Source of the DNA: Betaproteobacteria bacterium
Lineage (GTDB): Bacteria; Pseudomonadota; Gammaproteobacteria; Burkholderiales; Rhodocyclaceae
Length of the DNA: 33,163 nucleotides
NCBI GenBank assembly: GCA_012026675.1
Contig: VEPA01000013.1
Location: 1 to 33,163 of the forward strand
Direction: 5' to 3'
A program made the position numbers and the translations under genes. Below the pieces are notes generated by a model. That model saw only the letters and a program-made list of their open reading frames with translations. It ran no database searches and was not told the DNA's origin. Every line of letters begins with the position of its first letter. The stretch's first letter is position 1. Positions 23,940 to 33,065 of the stretch are shown here, piece after piece.

Positions 23940-24122
23940 TTAGCCTTCGCACTTCAGCAGATAGCTGATCTTGCGGATCATGCCGCGTACCGCCGGGGTG
24001 TCCTCAAGGACGGCCGAACTGTTGAGCTTCCTGAGGCCAAGTCCGCGCACAGTGGCACGGTGATCCTGTTTGGTGCCGATGACGCTCTTTACCAGCGTGA
24101 CCTTGATCGTCTTGTCAGCCAT
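23940..24122 (-). CDS. rpmD: 50S ribosomal protein L30
   Basis: A 60-residue L30 with the usual [33 protein letters not shown] pattern (read in part here) and the end [16 protein letters not shown]. This is one of the smaller r-proteins, absent in some bacteria. The gene begins three bases after rpsE, the tightest spacing in this part of the spc unit. Confidence 0.96.
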   Translation of the reverse strand: MADKTIKVTLVKSVIGTKQDHRATVRGLGLRKLNSSAVLEDTPAVRGMIRKISYLLKCEG

Positions 24123-24125
24123 GGC

Positions 24126-24653
24126 TTACTCCAGAATTTCTGCTAGGGCCTTGCCGCGCTTGGCAGCAATCTCGGCCGGTGTGCTCATGGCCAGCAAGCC
24201 ATGCAGCGTTGCGCGCACCACGTTGTACGGATTGGTGGAGCCGATGGTCTTGGCAACCACGTCGGTGATCCCCATGACTTCAAACACTGCGCGCATCGGA
24301 CCGCCGGCGATAACCCCGGTACCGGGAGACGCGGGAGACATCAGCACCGTGGTGGCGCCATGCTTGCCCTTGACTGTGTGGTGCAGAGTGCCATTCTTGA
24401 GGCTGATCTTGGCCATCTTGCGCCGAGCCTCCTCCATCGCCTTCTGCACGGCGACCGGAACTTCGCGGGACTTGCCTTTGCCCATGCCGATGCCGCCATC
24501 GCCATCGCCTACCACGGTCAGCGCAGCAAAACCAAGAATCCGGCCGCCTTTGACTACTTTGGTGACGCGATTGATGGAGACCATTTTCTCGCGCATGCCA
24601 TCGTCGCGTTCTTCCTGGACCTGCTGCTGCTTCCTGCCTTGCGGTTTAGCCAT
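24126..24653 (-). CDS. rpsE: 30S ribosomal protein S5
   Basis: A 175-residue S5. The double-stranded-RNA-binding domain shows [20 protein letters not shown] followed by [16 protein letters not shown]; the second domain shows [20 protein letters not shown]. Mutations in this protein give spectinomycin resistance or ribosomal ambiguity in other bacteria. It has a slightly longer lysine/glutamine-rich N-terminus than Escherichia coli (166 residues). Confidence 0.97.
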   Translation of the reverse strand: MAKPQGRKQQQVQEERDDGMREKMVSINRVTKVVKGGRILGFAALTVVGDGDGGIGMGKGKSREVPVAVQKAMEEARRKMAKISLKNGTLHHTVKGKHGATTVLMSPASPGTGVIAGGPMRAVFEVMGITDVVAKTIGSTNPYNVVRATLHGLLAMSTPAEIAAKRGKALAEILE

Positions 24654-24664
24654 GTCCGTCTCGC

Positions 24665-25018
24665 TTAGAACTTGAGACCGCCCTCACGGGCGGCTTCGGC
24701 CAGCGCCTTGACGCGGCCGTGGTAATGAAAACCGGAGCGGTCGAACGCAACCTGCTCGATGCCGGCTGCCTTGGCCCGCTCGGCGAAGAGTTTGCCCACC
24801 GTCTTGGCGGCGTTGACGTTGCCGCCGTTCGGAACCTGGGTCCGAACTTCCGGCTCCATGGTCGAAGCAGCGGCGAGAACCCGGGTGCCGCAACCGGAGA
24901 AAATCTGCGCGGAGATATGCAAGTTGCTGCGATGCACCGCAAGGCGTACCACCTTGAGCTCCGCAATTTTGGCGCGGGTTTTGCGCGCCCTGCGCAGACG
25001 AGCCTGTTTCTTTTCCAT
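24665..25018 (-). CDS. rplR: 50S ribosomal protein L18
   Basis: A 117-residue L18 that binds 5S rRNA with L5. The N-terminus is the usual arginine/lysine-rich region ([16 protein letters not shown]), with [16 protein letters not shown] following and [23 protein letters not shown] at the end. Length equals that of Escherichia coli. It stands between rplF and rpsE. Confidence 0.97.
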   Translation of the reverse strand: MEKKQARLRRARKTRAKIAELKVVRLAVHRSNLHISAQIFSGCGTRVLAAASTMEPEVRTQVPNGGNVNAAKTVGKLFAERAKAAGIEQVAFDRSGFHYHGRVKALAEAAREGGLKF

Positions 25019-25033
25019 GATTCAGCGCCTCGG

Positions 25034-25567
25034 TTATTTCTTCTTTGTTTCCTTGATGACGACCACTTCGTCGGCATACCGTACACCCTTGCCCTTGTAG
25101 GGCTCCGGGGAACGGTAGGCGCGCACTTCAGCGGCCACCTGACCAACCACCTGTTTGTCGATCCCCTTGATCAGGATCTCCGTCTGGGTCGGTGTTTCAA
25201 CTTTGATGCCGTTCGGCATGTCGTGCGACACGGGATGCGAAAAACCCAGGGTCAGGTTCAACTTGGATCCCTGAGCCTGCGCACGATAGCCGACGCCGAC
25301 CAGAGTCAACTTCTTCTCGAAACCCTTGGTAACGCCGATAACCATGTTATTCAGCAGCGCGCGCATCGTGCCTGACATGGCTCCGGAATTCGGAGCACCC
25401 TCGACGGCACGGCAGAGCAGTTTTTCACCATCTCTCTCGATGGTCACAGCAGGCAGAAGAAATTGCTTCAATGTGCCCAGCGGACCCTTGACCGCAACGT
25501 CGGTGTCGGAGAGCGTCACTTCGACACCTTTGGGCACATCGACTGGATATTTTGCAATACGTGACAT
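25034..25567 (-). CDS. rplF: 50S ribosomal protein L6
   Basis: A 177-residue L6 with two similar domains, beginning [20 protein letters not shown]. The second domain holds [20 protein letters not shown] and the end holds [17 protein letters not shown]. It lies near the factor-binding site and sarcin-ricin loop. Length equals that of Escherichia coli. Confidence 0.97.
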   Translation of the reverse strand: MSRIAKYPVDVPKGVEVTLSDTDVAVKGPLGTLKQFLLPAVTIERDGEKLLCRAVEGAPNSGAMSGTMRALLNNMVIGVTKGFEKKLTLVGVGYRAQAQGSKLNLTLGFSHPVSHDMPNGIKVETPTQTEILIKGIDKQVVGQVAAEVRAYRSPEPYKGKGVRYADEVVVIKETKKK

Positions 25568-25579
25568 GTCGGCGGCTCC

Positions 25580-25975
25580 TTAGGCGACGATGCAGAGAAC
25601 TTCGCCACCCATGTTGCCTGCCCGCGCGCGACGGTCGGTCATCACACCCTTCGGCGTGGAGACAATGGCAACACCCAGCCCGTTCATGACACGAGGCAAA
25701 TCGTCCTTGCCCTTGTAGACACGCAGGCCAGGCTTGGAAACGCGTTCGATGCGCTCGATCACCGGCTGCCCGGCATAGTACTTGAGCGCAATATCGAGTT
25801 CGGGCTTGGCGCCGTTCTCGCGGATAGCGAAATCATCGATGTAACCCTCATCCTTCAGCACCTTGGCAATCGCTACCTTGAGCTTGGAGGAAGGCATCGA
25901 AACAGAGAGTTTTTCCGCCATCTGCGCGTTGCGGATGCGGGTCAACATGTCGGCAACTGGATCGGTCATGCTCAT
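25580..25975 (-). CDS. rpsH: 30S ribosomal protein S8
   Basis: A 131-residue S8, [20 protein letters not shown] at the start and [17 protein letters not shown] at the end. AAGGAGAG lies four bases before the ATG at 25975; an ATG two codons later is possible. S8 is a primary 16S rRNA binder and, in Escherichia coli, represses the spc operon by binding mRNA near rplE. Whether it does so here is not shown by the sequence. Confidence 0.97.
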   Translation of the reverse strand: MSMTDPVADMLTRIRNAQMAEKLSVSMPSSKLKVAIAKVLKDEGYIDDFAIRENGAKPELDIALKYYAGQPVIERIERVSKPGLRVYKGKDDLPRVMNGLGVAIVSTPKGVMTDRRARAGNMGGEVLCIVA

Positions 25976-25985
25976 ATCGCTCTCC

Positions 25986-26291
25986 TTACCAGCTGGCCTT
26001 GGTCATGCCAGGCACTTCACCACGCATGGCAACCTCGCGCAGCTTGTTGCGGCAAAGACCAAACTTGCGGAACACACCGCGTGGACGCCCGGTCAGTGCG
26101 CAACGATTGCGCTGACGGGACGGGCTCGCATTGCGGGGCAACTGCTGAAGTTTCAGGCGCGCATCCATGCGCTCCTCGTCCGACAGCTTGACGTTGTTGA
26201 TGACAGCAAAAAGTTCGGCGCGCTTGGCTGCATACTTCGCAACCATCTTGGCGCGCTTTTCTTCGCGGTTGATTAGAGCTATTTTCGCCAT
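25986..26291 (-). CDS. rpsN: 30S ribosomal protein S14
   Basis: A 101-residue S14 of the long, zinc-free kind: it lacks the paired CxxC motifs of the short zinc form and has the usual [19 protein letters not shown] block. It ends [14 protein letters not shown]. It is needed for the head of the 30S. It follows rplE by seven bases. Confidence 0.97.
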   Translation of the reverse strand: MAKIALINREEKRAKMVAKYAAKRAELFAVINNVKLSDEERMDARLKLQQLPRNASPSRQRNRCALTGRPRGVFRKFGLCRNKLREVAMRGEVPGMTKASW

Positions 26292-26298
26292 ACGTCCC

Positions 26299-26838
26299 TC
26301 AATTCTTGAAGGGGAACTTGAAAGCGGCGAGAAGAGCCTTCGCTTCCTCGTCGTTCTTCGCGGTGGTGGTGATACTGATGTTCATGCCACGCAATGCATC
26401 GATTTTGTCGTACTCAATTTCGGGGAAAATGATTTGTTCCTTGACCCCGACGTTATAGTTGCCGCGCCCGTCAAAGCCTTTGCCGGAGATACCCCGGAAG
26501 TCGCGGATACGCGGCATGGCAATCGTGACCAGACGATCAAGAAATTCGTACATCCGGTTTCCGCGCAAAGTCAGCATGCAGCCGATCGGATAACCCTCGC
26601 GAATCTTGAATCCGGCGATGGCCTTGCGTGCCTTCGTCACCACCGGCTTCTGGCCGGCGATCTTGGTCATGTCAGCAACGGCATGATCCAGCACTTTCTT
26701 GTCGCCGACCGCCTCACCCACGCCCATATTCAGGGTGATCTTGGTAATACGCGGGACTTCCATGATGGACTTGTAGGCGAACTTCTCGCGAAGCTCGGGA
26801 GCCACCGTCTGTTTGTAGTATTCCTGCAATCGAGCCAT
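26299..26838 (-). CDS. rplE: 50S ribosomal protein L5
   Basis: A 179-residue L5 that binds 5S rRNA and contacts P-site tRNA. Blocks: [42 protein letters not shown] and [19 protein letters not shown]. Length is the same as in Escherichia coli. It follows rplX by nine bases in the standard order. Confidence 0.97.
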   Translation of the reverse strand: MARLQEYYKQTVAPELREKFAYKSIMEVPRITKITLNMGVGEAVGDKKVLDHAVADMTKIAGQKPVVTKARKAIAGFKIREGYPIGCMLTLRGNRMYEFLDRLVTIAMPRIRDFRGISGKGFDGRGNYNVGVKEQIIFPEIEYDKIDALRGMNISITTTAKNDEEAKALLAAFKFPFKN

Positions 26839-26847
26839 GACTGATCC

Positions 26848-27165
26848 TTACGCGTCAACAACTTCGCCGTTCGACCTGAACACCCGTACCTTGCGGCCAT
26901 CGTCGAGCAGCTTGAAGCCGACCCGATCCGCTTTCTGGGTGGCGGGATTGAACAGCGCCACGTTGGAAATATTGATCGGCATTTCCTTTTCGACAATGCC
27001 GCCCTGATTACCCTTGAGGGGGTTAGGCTTGGTATGTTTCTTGACGCGATTGATGCCTTCGACCAGCAGGCGGCCCGCATCGAGGCAGTTCAGCACGACA
27101 CCGCGCTTGCCCTTGTCCTTACCGGTAGTAACGACAACATCGTCACCTTTGCGAATCTTGTTCAT
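26848..27165 (-). CDS. rplX: 50S ribosomal protein L24
   Basis: A 105-residue L24 with the KOW motif near its start ([20 protein letters not shown]), then [15 protein letters not shown] and [21 protein letters not shown]24 starts 50S assembly by binding the 5' region of 23S rRNA. It lies 22 bases after rplN. Confidence 0.97.
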   Translation of the reverse strand: MNKIRKGDDVVVTTGKDKGKRGVVLNCLDAGRLLVEGINRVKKHTKPNPLKGNQGGIVEKEMPINISNVALFNPATQKADRVGFKLLDDGRKVRVFRSNGEVVDA

Positions 27166-27187
27166 GATCGAGTCCTCGAATGCCGGT

Positions 27188-27556
27188 TCAAAGAACCTCG
27201 GGAGCCAGCGAGACGATCTTCATAAATCGCTCGGTGCGCAGCTCGCGCGTGACCGGGCCAAAGATGCGCGTACCGATCGGTTCCAGCTTGTTGTTGAGCA
27301 ATACGGCTGCGTTGCCATCGAACTTGATCAGGGATCCGTCGGAGCGACGAACGCCCTTGGCTGTGCGCACCACGACCGCGCTATAGACCTCGCCCTTCTT
27401 TACACGACCACGCGGCGCGGCATCCTTTATGCTGACCTTGATGACGTCACCAATGCCGGCATAACGGCGCTTGGAACCGCCAAGCACCTTGATGCACATG
27501 ACCGAACGTGCGCCCGTGTTGTCGGCGACATCCAGCAGAGACTGCATTTGAATCAT
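27188..27556 (-). CDS. rplN: 50S ribosomal protein L14
   Basis: A 122-residue L14 (same length as Escherichia coli), [20 protein letters not shown] at the start and [10 protein letters not shown] at the end. L14 is at the subunit interface and binds the silencing factor RsfS. GGAGA precedes the ATG. This is the first gene of the spc unit: a strong promoter and a leader of about 108 nt lie in front of it. Confidence 0.97.
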   Translation of the reverse strand: MIQMQSLLDVADNTGARSVMCIKVLGGSKRRYAGIGDVIKVSIKDAAPRGRVKKGEVYSAVVVRTAKGVRRSDGSLIKFDGNAAVLLNNKLEPIGTRIFGPVTRELRTERFMKIVSLAPEVL

Positions 27557-27610
27557 TATTTCATCTCCAACTTAATCCGCGATTGACTCACGTCCCGCGA
27601 TCAGTCTTGG

Positions 27611-27654
27611 AGCCCGCTAGGGGCTGGAATGCCGGGAAGGGTGAACACCCCGGC
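27611..27654 (-). promoter_or_regulatory. Structured 5' leader of rplN (two hairpins)
   Basis: Within the predicted leader two stems can be drawn. AGCCC/GGGCT pair at 27611-27615 and 27621-27625. A longer stem spans 27631-27654, with GCCG/CGGC outside and GGGTG/CACCC inside, separated by a bulge. The leader starts near 27664 if the promoter at 27671-27698 is used and ends at the rplN start. It could be an autoregulatory ribosomal-protein binding site (inference). Confidence 0.5.
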
Positions 27655-27670
27655 GGAGCAAAGAGGCGAG

Positions 27671-27698
27671 ATTCTACAGCCCGCCACAATGTTGTCAA
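27671..27698 (-). promoter_or_regulatory. Sigma70 promoter of the spc operon (rplN onward)
   Basis: On the minus strand a perfect TTGACA (27698..27693) and TAGAAT (27676..27671), preceded by TG, are 16 bases apart. The local sequence is AT-rich upstream. This is the best promoter match in the window. It falls in the 185-base spacer between rpsQ and rplN. Confidence 0.8.
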
Positions 27699-27741
27699 CC
27701 ACTATTTCTATATTGCAGAACTTCCTGCCATCAAGGCTCGA

Positions 27742-28014
27742 TCAGGCAGCGCGGGCCTTCTCGACAACTTTGGCGACACGCCAAGCCTTGGTCTTGGAGA
27801 TCGGAGCGCATTCCTCGATCTGAACCAGCTCGCCGGCCGCCGTCTCCATTCCTTCAACGTGCGCGTGGTATTTTTTCGAACGCGTCATGATCTTGCCGAT
27901 CACAGGGTGTTTGACCTTGCGCTCAACCAATACCGTAACGGTTTTCTGCATCTTGTCCGAAACAACGCGCCCCTGAAGGGTGCGCCGCACGGTTTGAGTG
28001 ATCGCATCCGTCAT
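27742..28014 (-). CDS. rpsQ: 30S ribosomal protein S17
   Basis: A 90-residue S17 with an OB fold. Blocks: [40 protein letters not shown] and [16 protein letters not shown]. It binds 16S rRNA early. It overlaps the rpmC stop by four bases and is the last gene of the S10 unit; no clear terminator follows before the spc promoter. Confidence 0.97.
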   Translation of the reverse strand: MTDAITQTVRRTLQGRVVSDKMQKTVTVLVERKVKHPVIGKIMTRSKKYHAHVEGMETAAGELVQIEECAPISKTKAWRVAKVVEKARAA

Positions 28015-28205
28015 TTCGCCGCCGCCTTCTCACGCTGAATTGTTTTGACGCGCGCAATATCCTTGCGCACCTTGCCGACCTGACTGGTATTGGTCAGCTG
28101 TTGTGTAGCCACCTGCATGCGAAGACCGAATTGCGCCTTGCGCAAATCCAGCAACTCCTTCTGCAGTTCCACATCGTTTTTAGCTCTCAGTTCAGTTGTC
28201 TTCAT
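28011..28205 (-). CDS. rpmC: 50S ribosomal protein L29
   Basis: A 64-residue helical-hairpin protein, [20 protein letters not shown] to the basic tail [19 protein letters not shown]. It sits at the exit tunnel near L23, where the signal recognition particle and trigger factor dock. It lies three bases after rplP and overlaps rpsQ by four bases. Confidence 0.96.
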   Translation of the reverse strand: MKTTELRAKNDVELQKELLDLRKAQFGLRMQVATQQLTNTSQVGKVRKDIARVKTIQREKAAAK

Positions 28206-28208
28206 GAC

Positions 28209-28622
28209 TTATCCCAGATGGCGGGTAACGAAGGTGGTCTCGAGCGGAAGCTTGGCCGCTGCCAGGCGAAAAGCTTCGCGCGCCAACGTCTCATCCACGC
28301 CATCCATCTCATAGAGGACTTTGCCCGGCTGAATCTCGGCAACCCAGTACTCCGGGGAACCCTTGCCGTTACCCATCCGAACTTCAAGAGGCTTTTTGGA
28401 AATCGGCTTGTCCGGGAAAATCCGGATCCAAATGCGGCCGCCGCGCTTGATGTGCCGCGTCATGGCACGACGCGCCGCTTCAATCTGACGAGCCGTAAGC
28501 CGACCCCGGCCGATGGCCTTGAGGCCGTATTCGCCAAAACTCACCTTGGCGCCACGGGTAGCGAGCCCGGTATTGCGGCCCTTTTGTTCCTTGCGATACT
28601 TTCTGCGGGCAGGTTGCAGCAT
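28209..28622 (-). CDS. rplP: 50S ribosomal protein L16
   Basis: A 137-residue L16, [20 protein letters not shown] at the start, with [21 protein letters not shown] and [22 protein letters not shown]. It organises the A-site tRNA arm region and is among the last proteins added to the 50S. It lies three bases after rpsC. Confidence 0.97.
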   Translation of the reverse strand: MLQPARRKYRKEQKGRNTGLATRGAKVSFGEYGLKAIGRGRLTARQIEAARRAMTRHIKRGGRIWIRIFPDKPISKKPLEVRMGNGKGSPEYWVAEIQPGKVLYEMDGVDETLAREAFRLAAAKLPLETTFVTRHLG

Positions 28623-28625
28623 GTT

Positions 28626-29516
28626 TTACTCCTTGCCTTCTTTCGCCGCGCTATCGCCACCCTCGGCCTTGGCCGGGGCCTTGCGAACACGCTTGACGGG
28701 TGTCTTGGGCTCTGCAGCAACGACTTCCGGCTTGGCGTCCGGCTTTGTCTCTTCAGCCTTCTTGGTGGAGGTCCGGCGCGCTGGCTTGGCTTCGCCCTCG
28801 CCCTCGACCTTCGGCTTGCCCGGGCTACGCCGTGGCTTGCGCTGATCGTCGACAGCCGGTTCCGGCGTAGCCAACAGGACTTCGCTGCGGGACAGAATCT
28901 CACCCTTGAAAACCCACACCTTGATGCCGATGACGCCATAGGTGGTCTTCGCTTCGGAAGTGCCATAGTCAATGTCGGCACGCAGGGTATGCAAAGGCAC
29001 GCGGCCCTCACGGTACCACTCGCGGCGTGCAATCTCGGCACCGTTGAGGCGTCCGGAACTCATGATCTTAATACCCTGGGCACCAAGGCGCATTGCATTC
29101 TGCATCGCGCGTTTCATTGCGCGGCGGAACATGATTCGCTTTTCCAACTGTTGCGCAATCGAATCGGCGATCAATTGGGCATCGGTTTCCGGCTTGCGAA
29201 TCTCTTCGATATTCACGTGTACCGGCACCCCCATCTTGCGCTGGAGATCCGCCTTGAGGTGCTCGATGTCTTCACCCTTCTTGCCGATCACCACTCCGGG
29301 GCGAGCGCTATACACCGTAACTCTTGCATTCTTGGCCGGGCGCTCGATGACAACACGGCCAACGGACGCGTGCGCCAGTTTCTTTTTCAGGTAGTCGCGA
29401 ACCTCAAGGTCTTCCTTGAGCATCTGTGGAAAAGTCTTGCTGCTGGAATACCAGCGCGAAGTCCAGTTGCGTGTGACCGAAAGACGAAAACCGGTCGGAT
29501 GAATCTTTTGTCCCAT
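28626..29516 (-). CDS. rpsC: 30S ribosomal protein S3 with a long charged C-terminal tail
   Basis: A 296-residue S3, against 233 in Escherichia coli. The core is normal: [22 protein letters not shown] domain with GKKG at 78-81, [20 protein letters not shown] for the mRNA-entry helicase surface, and [16 protein letters not shown] at the end of the core. Residues 211-296 form an extra tail rich in lysine, proline, alanine and glutamate (repeated KP, KA and PAK units) with no fold expected. Some extension is known in related betaproteobacteria. It starts nine bases after rplV. Confidence 0.96.
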   Translation of the reverse strand: MGQKIHPTGFRLSVTRNWTSRWYSSSKTFPQMLKEDLEVRDYLKKKLAHASVGRVVIERPAKNARVTVYSARPGVVIGKKGEDIEHLKADLQRKMGVPVHVNIEEIRKPETDAQLIADSIAQQLEKRIMFRRAMKRAMQNAMRLGAQGIKIMSSGRLNGAEIARREWYREGRVPLHTLRADIDYGTSEAKTTYGVIGIKVWVFKGEILSRSEVLLATPEPAVDDQRKPRRSPGKPKVEGEGEAKPARRTSTKKAEETKPDAKPEVVAAEPKTPVKRVRKAPAKAEGGDSAAKEGKE

Positions 29517-29525
29517 GTGCCCTCC

Positions 29526-29855
29526 TTAATCGCCAACGGTCACGAAAATGTGACAGGTAGGCTTGAGGATGCTGTTGCCGCGTCCCTTGGCTCGCGCGGT
29601 AAAGCGCCTGAGCACAGTGCCCTTTTCGACATAAATGCGCGTGATCTTCAATGCATCGATATCCGCGCCGTCATTGTGTTCTGCGTTGGCGATAGCCGAC
29701 TCAAGCACTTTCTTGATGATTCCGGCGCCCTTCTTGGGCGAAAATGCCAGAATGCTAAGTGCCTGATCTACCGGCTTGCCACGGACCAGATCGGCAACAA
29801 GACGGCCTTTTTGGGCGGAAAGTCGGACGCCGCGCAAGGTTGCGTTGGTTTCCAT
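29526..29855 (-). CDS. rplV: 50S ribosomal protein L22
   Basis: A 109-residue L22 starting [20 protein letters not shown]. Two ATGs stand side by side; the second (29855) is at a better distance from AAGGA, the first (29858) adds one methionine. Blocks [19 protein letters not shown] and [20 protein letters not shown]-like end (here [13 protein letters not shown]) are typical. Its hairpin loop lines the exit tunnel, where macrolide-resistance mutations occur in other species. Confidence 0.96.
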   Translation of the reverse strand: METNATLRGVRLSAQKGRLVADLVRGKPVDQALSILAFSPKKGAGIIKKVLESAIANAEHNDGADIDALKITRIYVEKGTVLRRFTARAKGRGNSILKPTCHIFVTVGD

Positions 29856-29864
29856 CATCGTTCC

Positions 29865-30146
29865 TTACTTCTTGGCGACGGCTTTTTTGCCGCCCGTGTG
29901 GCCCTTGAAGGTTCGCGTCAGCGCGAACTCGCCAAGTTTGTGACCAACCATGTTTTCCGACACATATACCGGAATATGCTGCTTGCCGTTATGCACTGCG
30001 ATGGTCAGGCCCACGAAGTCCGGAAGAATGGTCGAGCGGCGCGACCAGGTCTTGATCGGGCGCTTGTCGTTGGAGGCGCGTGCTGCATCCACCCGCTTCA
30101 GCAGGTGGGCATCGATGAACGGGCCCTTCTTGATTGAACGTGCCAT
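29865..30146 (-). CDS. rpsS: 30S ribosomal protein S19
   Basis: A 93-residue S19, [20 protein letters not shown] at the start, [21 protein letters not shown] in the middle and [14 protein letters not shown] near the end. It forms a head complex with S13. It lies three bases after rplB and six before rplV. Confidence 0.97.
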   Translation of the reverse strand: MARSIKKGPFIDAHLLKRVDAARASNDKRPIKTWSRRSTILPDFVGLTIAVHNGKQHIPVYVSENMVGHKLGEFALTRTFKGHTGGKKAVAKK

Positions 30147-30149
30147 GTC

Positions 30150-30983
30150 TTACCTCTTACCTTTCGGCCTGCGTTGGACAATCATCACGTCCGTGCGCTT
30201 GTTGTTACGGGTACGGTAGCCCTTGGTCGGCTGACCCCACGGACTGACAGGAACGCGGCCCTCGCCGGTGCGCCCTTCGCCACCGCCATGCGGATGATCA
30301 ACCGGGTTCATGGCCACGCCGCGTACCGTCGGCCGAATGCCACGCCAACGCATTGCGCCAGCCTTGCCGATCTTGCGCAGGCTGTGCTCTTCATTACCCA
30401 CCTCACCAATCGTCGCGCGACACTCGACGTTGATGCGGCGGATTTCGCCGGAACGCAGCCTTATCTGCGCATAGGAACCTTCGCGCGCCAGAAGCTGAAC
30501 TGAAGTGCCGGCGGAACGGGCAATCTGCGCGCCTTTTCCAGGCATCATTTCGACACAATGAATTGTCGTTCCGACAGGAATGCTGCGAATCGGCAGGGCG
30601 TTGCCCGGCTTGATCGGAGCCTCGGAGCCGCTGATGATCTCCTGGCCGACGACCATACCCTTGATGGCAATGACGTAACGACGTTCGCCGTCGGCGTAGA
30701 GCACCAGCGCAATATTGGCCGAGCGGTTCGGATCATACTGAAGACTTTCGACCTTGCCGGGGATCCCGTCCTTGTCGCGGCGGAAATCGATCACCCGGTA
30801 AAGCTTCTTGTGACCGCCACCCATGTGTCGCGTGGTGATATGGCCGTGCGCATTGCGCCCGGCGGTCCGGGTTTTCGCTTCAACAAGCTTGTCGTGCGGG
30901 CGACCCTTGTGCAGAGCCGGGTTAACAACCTTGACAACACCACGACGACCAGGCGAAGTCGGTTTGACTTTTACGAGAGCCAT
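30150..30983 (-). CDS. rplB: 50S ribosomal protein L2
   Basis: A 277-residue L2, [20 protein letters not shown] at the start. Near residue 225 it has [15 protein letters not shown], containing the histidine important for peptidyl-transferase activity. The basic tail ends [10 protein letters not shown]. Slightly longer than Escherichia coli (273). It starts directly after the rplW stop without a gap. Confidence 0.97.
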   Translation of the reverse strand: MALVKVKPTSPGRRGVVKVVNPALHKGRPHDKLVEAKTRTAGRNAHGHITTRHMGGGHKKLYRVIDFRRDKDGIPGKVESLQYDPNRSANIALVLYADGERRYVIAIKGMVVGQEIISGSEAPIKPGNALPIRSIPVGTTIHCVEMMPGKGAQIARSAGTSVQLLAREGSYAQIRLRSGEIRRINVECRATIGEVGNEEHSLRKIGKAGAMRWRGIRPTVRGVAMNPVDHPHGGGEGRTGEGRVPVSPWGQPTKGYRTRNNKRTDVMIVQRRPKGKR

Positions 30984-31298
30984 TTAAGCCGCCCCCCCTT
31001 CAGCAAAATTGATTTCCTGACCCGGCTTCAGGCAGACAAACGCCTTCCTGATGTCGCTGCGGCGACCGACATTGCGGCCGGCGCGCTTGACCTTGCCTTT
31101 GAGATTGGCAATCTGAACAGACTTGACCTCGACTTTGAACAGCATTTCCACGGCCGCCTTGACTTCGGGCTTGGTCGCGTCCGGCGTCACGATGAACACG
31201 ACTTGTTCGTTCTTGTCGGCAATATAGGTGGCTTTTTCCGAAATCTGCGGAGCTACCAGCACCTGCAGCAAACGCTCCGGATTGAAATTCTTGCTCAT
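30984..31298 (-). CDS. rplW: 50S ribosomal protein L23
   Basis: A 104-residue L23, the trigger-factor and SRP docking protein at the tunnel exit. Blocks: [40 protein letters not shown] and [20 protein letters not shown]. It overlaps the end of rplD by four bases and abuts rplB. Confidence 0.97.
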   Translation of the reverse strand: MSKNFNPERLLQVLVAPQISEKATYIADKNEQVVFIVTPDATKPEVKAAVEMLFKVEVKSVQIANLKGKVKRAGRNVGRRSDIRKAFVCLKPGQEINFAEGGAA

Positions 31299-31915
31299 GC
31301 CAGCATCTCCTCGATTTTGGCTACGGCGCCCTTGGTGAACAGCACCTTGGGAAAACGTACAAGGGATACCGGATCAGCCTGATGTGCTTCCAGCACCAAG
31401 ACATTCGGCAAATTGCGGGATGCCAGCGCCAAGTTGTCGTCCAGACTGTCCGTCACGAGCAGCACGGAATCCAGACCCATGGCTTTCAGTTTCTGGGCAA
31501 ACAGGCGCGTCTTCGGTGCCTCGATGGCGAAGTCATCAATCACGACCAGTTTGTCTTCGCGGGCCAGTTGGGACAGAATCGCCGCCAAACCTGCGCGATA
31601 CATCTTGCGATTGACTTTCTGGGTGAAGTTCTCTTCCGGCGTGTTCGGAAAAATACGGCCACCGCCCCGCCAGATGGGCGAGGATGTCATACCGGCACGC
31701 GCACGCCCCGTTCCCTTTTGGCGAAACGGCTTCTTGGTGCTGTGATGTACTTCTTCGCGGTCTTTCTGCTTGCGATTACCGGCACGGGCATTGGCCTGGT
31801 AGGCGACGACCACCTGGTGCACCAGCGCCTCGTTGAATTCGCGGCCAAACAGTGCGTCTGACGCTGTCACGGTAGATGCGGCCTGACCTTGGGCATTGAT
31901 TAGTGTAAGTTCCAT
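31295..31915 (-). CDS. rplD: 50S ribosomal protein L4
   Basis: A 206-residue L4 starting [20 protein letters not shown] at 31915, one base after the rplC stop; a frame extending to 31957 lies within rplC. The long tunnel loop is seen as [20 protein letters not shown] followed by [20 protein letters not shown]. In Escherichia coli L4 represses the S10 operon by binding its leader; the short rpsJ leader here (about 40 nt) leaves little room for that mechanism (inference). Confidence 0.96.
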   Translation of the reverse strand: MELTLINAQGQAASTVTASDALFGREFNEALVHQVVVAYQANARAGNRKQKDREEVHHSTKKPFRQKGTGRARAGMTSSPIWRGGGRIFPNTPEENFTQKVNRKMYRAGLAAILSQLAREDKLVVIDDFAIEAPKTRLFAQKLKAMGLDSVLLVTDSLDDNLALASRNLPNVLVLEAHQADPVSLVRFPKVLFTKGAVAKIEEMLA

Positions 31916-31916
31916 T

Positions 31917-32570
31917 TCAACCCCGCTCTTTCGACGCCTTGATGGCCGGAGCGACAATCACATCGCCTCCCTTGGCGCCTGGTACCGCACCCCTGACCAG
32001 CAGAAGTTGGCGCGCCTCATCAATGCGGACGACTTCCAGATTCTGCGTCGTGCGCGCGACATCACCGAGGTGTCCGGCCATTTTCTTGCCGGGAAACACG
32101 CGACCAGGATCCTGCGCCATGCCGATGGAACCGGCAGAGTTGTGCGACAAGGAATTGCCGTGGGAGGCGCGGTTCGACGAAAAATGATGTCGGGTAATGG
32201 CACCCGCAAACCCCTTGCCGATCGATGTGCCGCTGACATCAACTTTCTGACCAACGCTGAAAATGCTTGCAGCCACCACATCGCCCGGCTTGAATCCAGC
32301 CAGTTGATCGGGTGCAACACGGAATTCCCTAAGAACTTCCCCGGCTTCGACGCCGGCCTTGGCGAGATGCCCCGCCGCGGGCTTGCTTACCCTGCTTGCG
32401 CGACGCTTGCCGAAGGTCACCTGAACGGCGGCATAACCATCCACCTCAGGTGTCTTTAATTGTGTGACGCGGTTATTCGACACATCGAGCACTGTCACCG
32501 GGATGGAAGAACCATCTTCGGCGAATACGCGCGTCATGCCGACCTTGCGTCCAACAAGGCCTAGACTCAT
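31917..32570 (-). CDS. rplC: 50S ribosomal protein L3
   Basis: A 217-residue L3, [20 protein letters not shown] at the start. The peptidyl-transferase loop region shows [23 protein letters not shown], with a glutamine that is methylated in other bacteria. L3 starts 50S assembly with L24. A strong AGGAG lies just before the ATG. It follows rpsJ after a 104-base spacer. Confidence 0.96.
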   Translation of the reverse strand: MSLGLVGRKVGMTRVFAEDGSSIPVTVLDVSNNRVTQLKTPEVDGYAAVQVTFGKRRASRVSKPAAGHLAKAGVEAGEVLREFRVAPDQLAGFKPGDVVAASIFSVGQKVDVSGTSIGKGFAGAITRHHFSSNRASHGNSLSHNSAGSIGMAQDPGRVFPGKKMAGHLGDVARTTQNLEVVRIDEARQLLLVRGAVPGAKGGDVIVAPAIKASKERG

Positions 32571-32585
32571 TTTATTCTCCTAAAC

Positions 32586-32605
32586 CCCGGCTACGATTGG
32601 CCGGG
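32586..32605. promoter_or_regulatory. Hairpin just before the rplC ribosome-binding site
   Basis: CCCGGC (32586-32591) and GCCGGG (32600-32605) form a six-base stem with an eight-base loop, about eight bases before the rplC Shine-Dalgarno. It could influence rplC initiation. No function is shown. Confidence 0.35.
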
Positions 32606-32649
32606 CCGACTTCGAAAATTCAGCGGCAAACATCCCCGCGACAGACGCC

Positions 32650-32667
32650 AAAAAACAGGCACCCCTG
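32650..32667 (-). terminator. Weak attenuator-like hairpin after rpsJ
   Basis: On the minus strand CAGG (32667..32664) and CCTG (32659..32656) form a four-base stem followed directly by six T (32655..32650). The stem is short, so only partial termination after rpsJ would be expected. It lies seven bases past the rpsJ stop. Confidence 0.35.
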
Positions 32668-32674
32668 ATACGAA

Positions 32675-32986
32675 TTACTGCAACTTGATCTCGACATCCA
32701 CACCAGCAGGAAGATCCAGCTTCATCAATGCGTCGACCGTCTTGTCGGTCGGATCGATGATGTCCATCAGGCGCAGATGGGTACGAATCTCGAACTGGTC
32801 CCGCGACGTCTTGTTCACGTGCGGCGAGCGCAATACGTCAAAACGCTCAATACGCGTTGGCAGCGGTACCGGGCCACGTACCACGGCACCAGTTCGCTTG
32901 GCCGTCTCGACAATTTCAAGCGCCGACTGATCAATCAGTCGATAGTCGAACGCCTTGAGGCGGATGCGTATCTTCTGGCTTTGCAT
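32675..32986 (-). CDS. rpsJ: 30S ribosomal protein S10 (NusE)
   Basis: A 103-residue S10, [20 protein letters not shown] at the start and [13 protein letters not shown] at the end. Besides its 30S role it acts in transcription antitermination with NusB and links RNA polymerase to the ribosome through NusG. It is the first gene of the S10 unit, with its own promoter between it and tuf. Confidence 0.97.
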   Translation of the reverse strand: MQSQKIRIRLKAFDYRLIDQSALEIVETAKRTGAVVRGPVPLPTRIERFDVLRSPHVNKTSRDQFEIRTHLRLMDIIDPTDKTVDALMKLDLPAGVDVEIKLQ

Positions 32987-33030
32987 GACAAATCCTTAAA
33001 GAGCAGGGTCGCAAATCGCGAAAGGGCGAG

Positions 33031-33059
33031 ATTTTATCGCCGTTTTCGCTGTATTGCAA
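33031..33059 (-). promoter_or_regulatory. Sigma70 promoter of the S10 operon
   Basis: On the minus strand TTGCAA (33059..33054) and TAAAAT (33036..33031) are 17 bases apart in the 79-base spacer between tuf and rpsJ. This gives an rpsJ leader of about 40 nt. No terminator for tuf is seen, so read-through from tuf is also likely. Confidence 0.65.
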
Positions 33060-33065
33060 TAAAAG

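Noticed and set aside
28101-30137. Open frame of 678 codons on the plus strand opposite rpsC, rplV, rpsS and neighbours
   Set aside because: It is antisense to a run of certain ribosomal protein genes; its translation resembles no protein and its length follows from high GC and biased codon use on the other strand.
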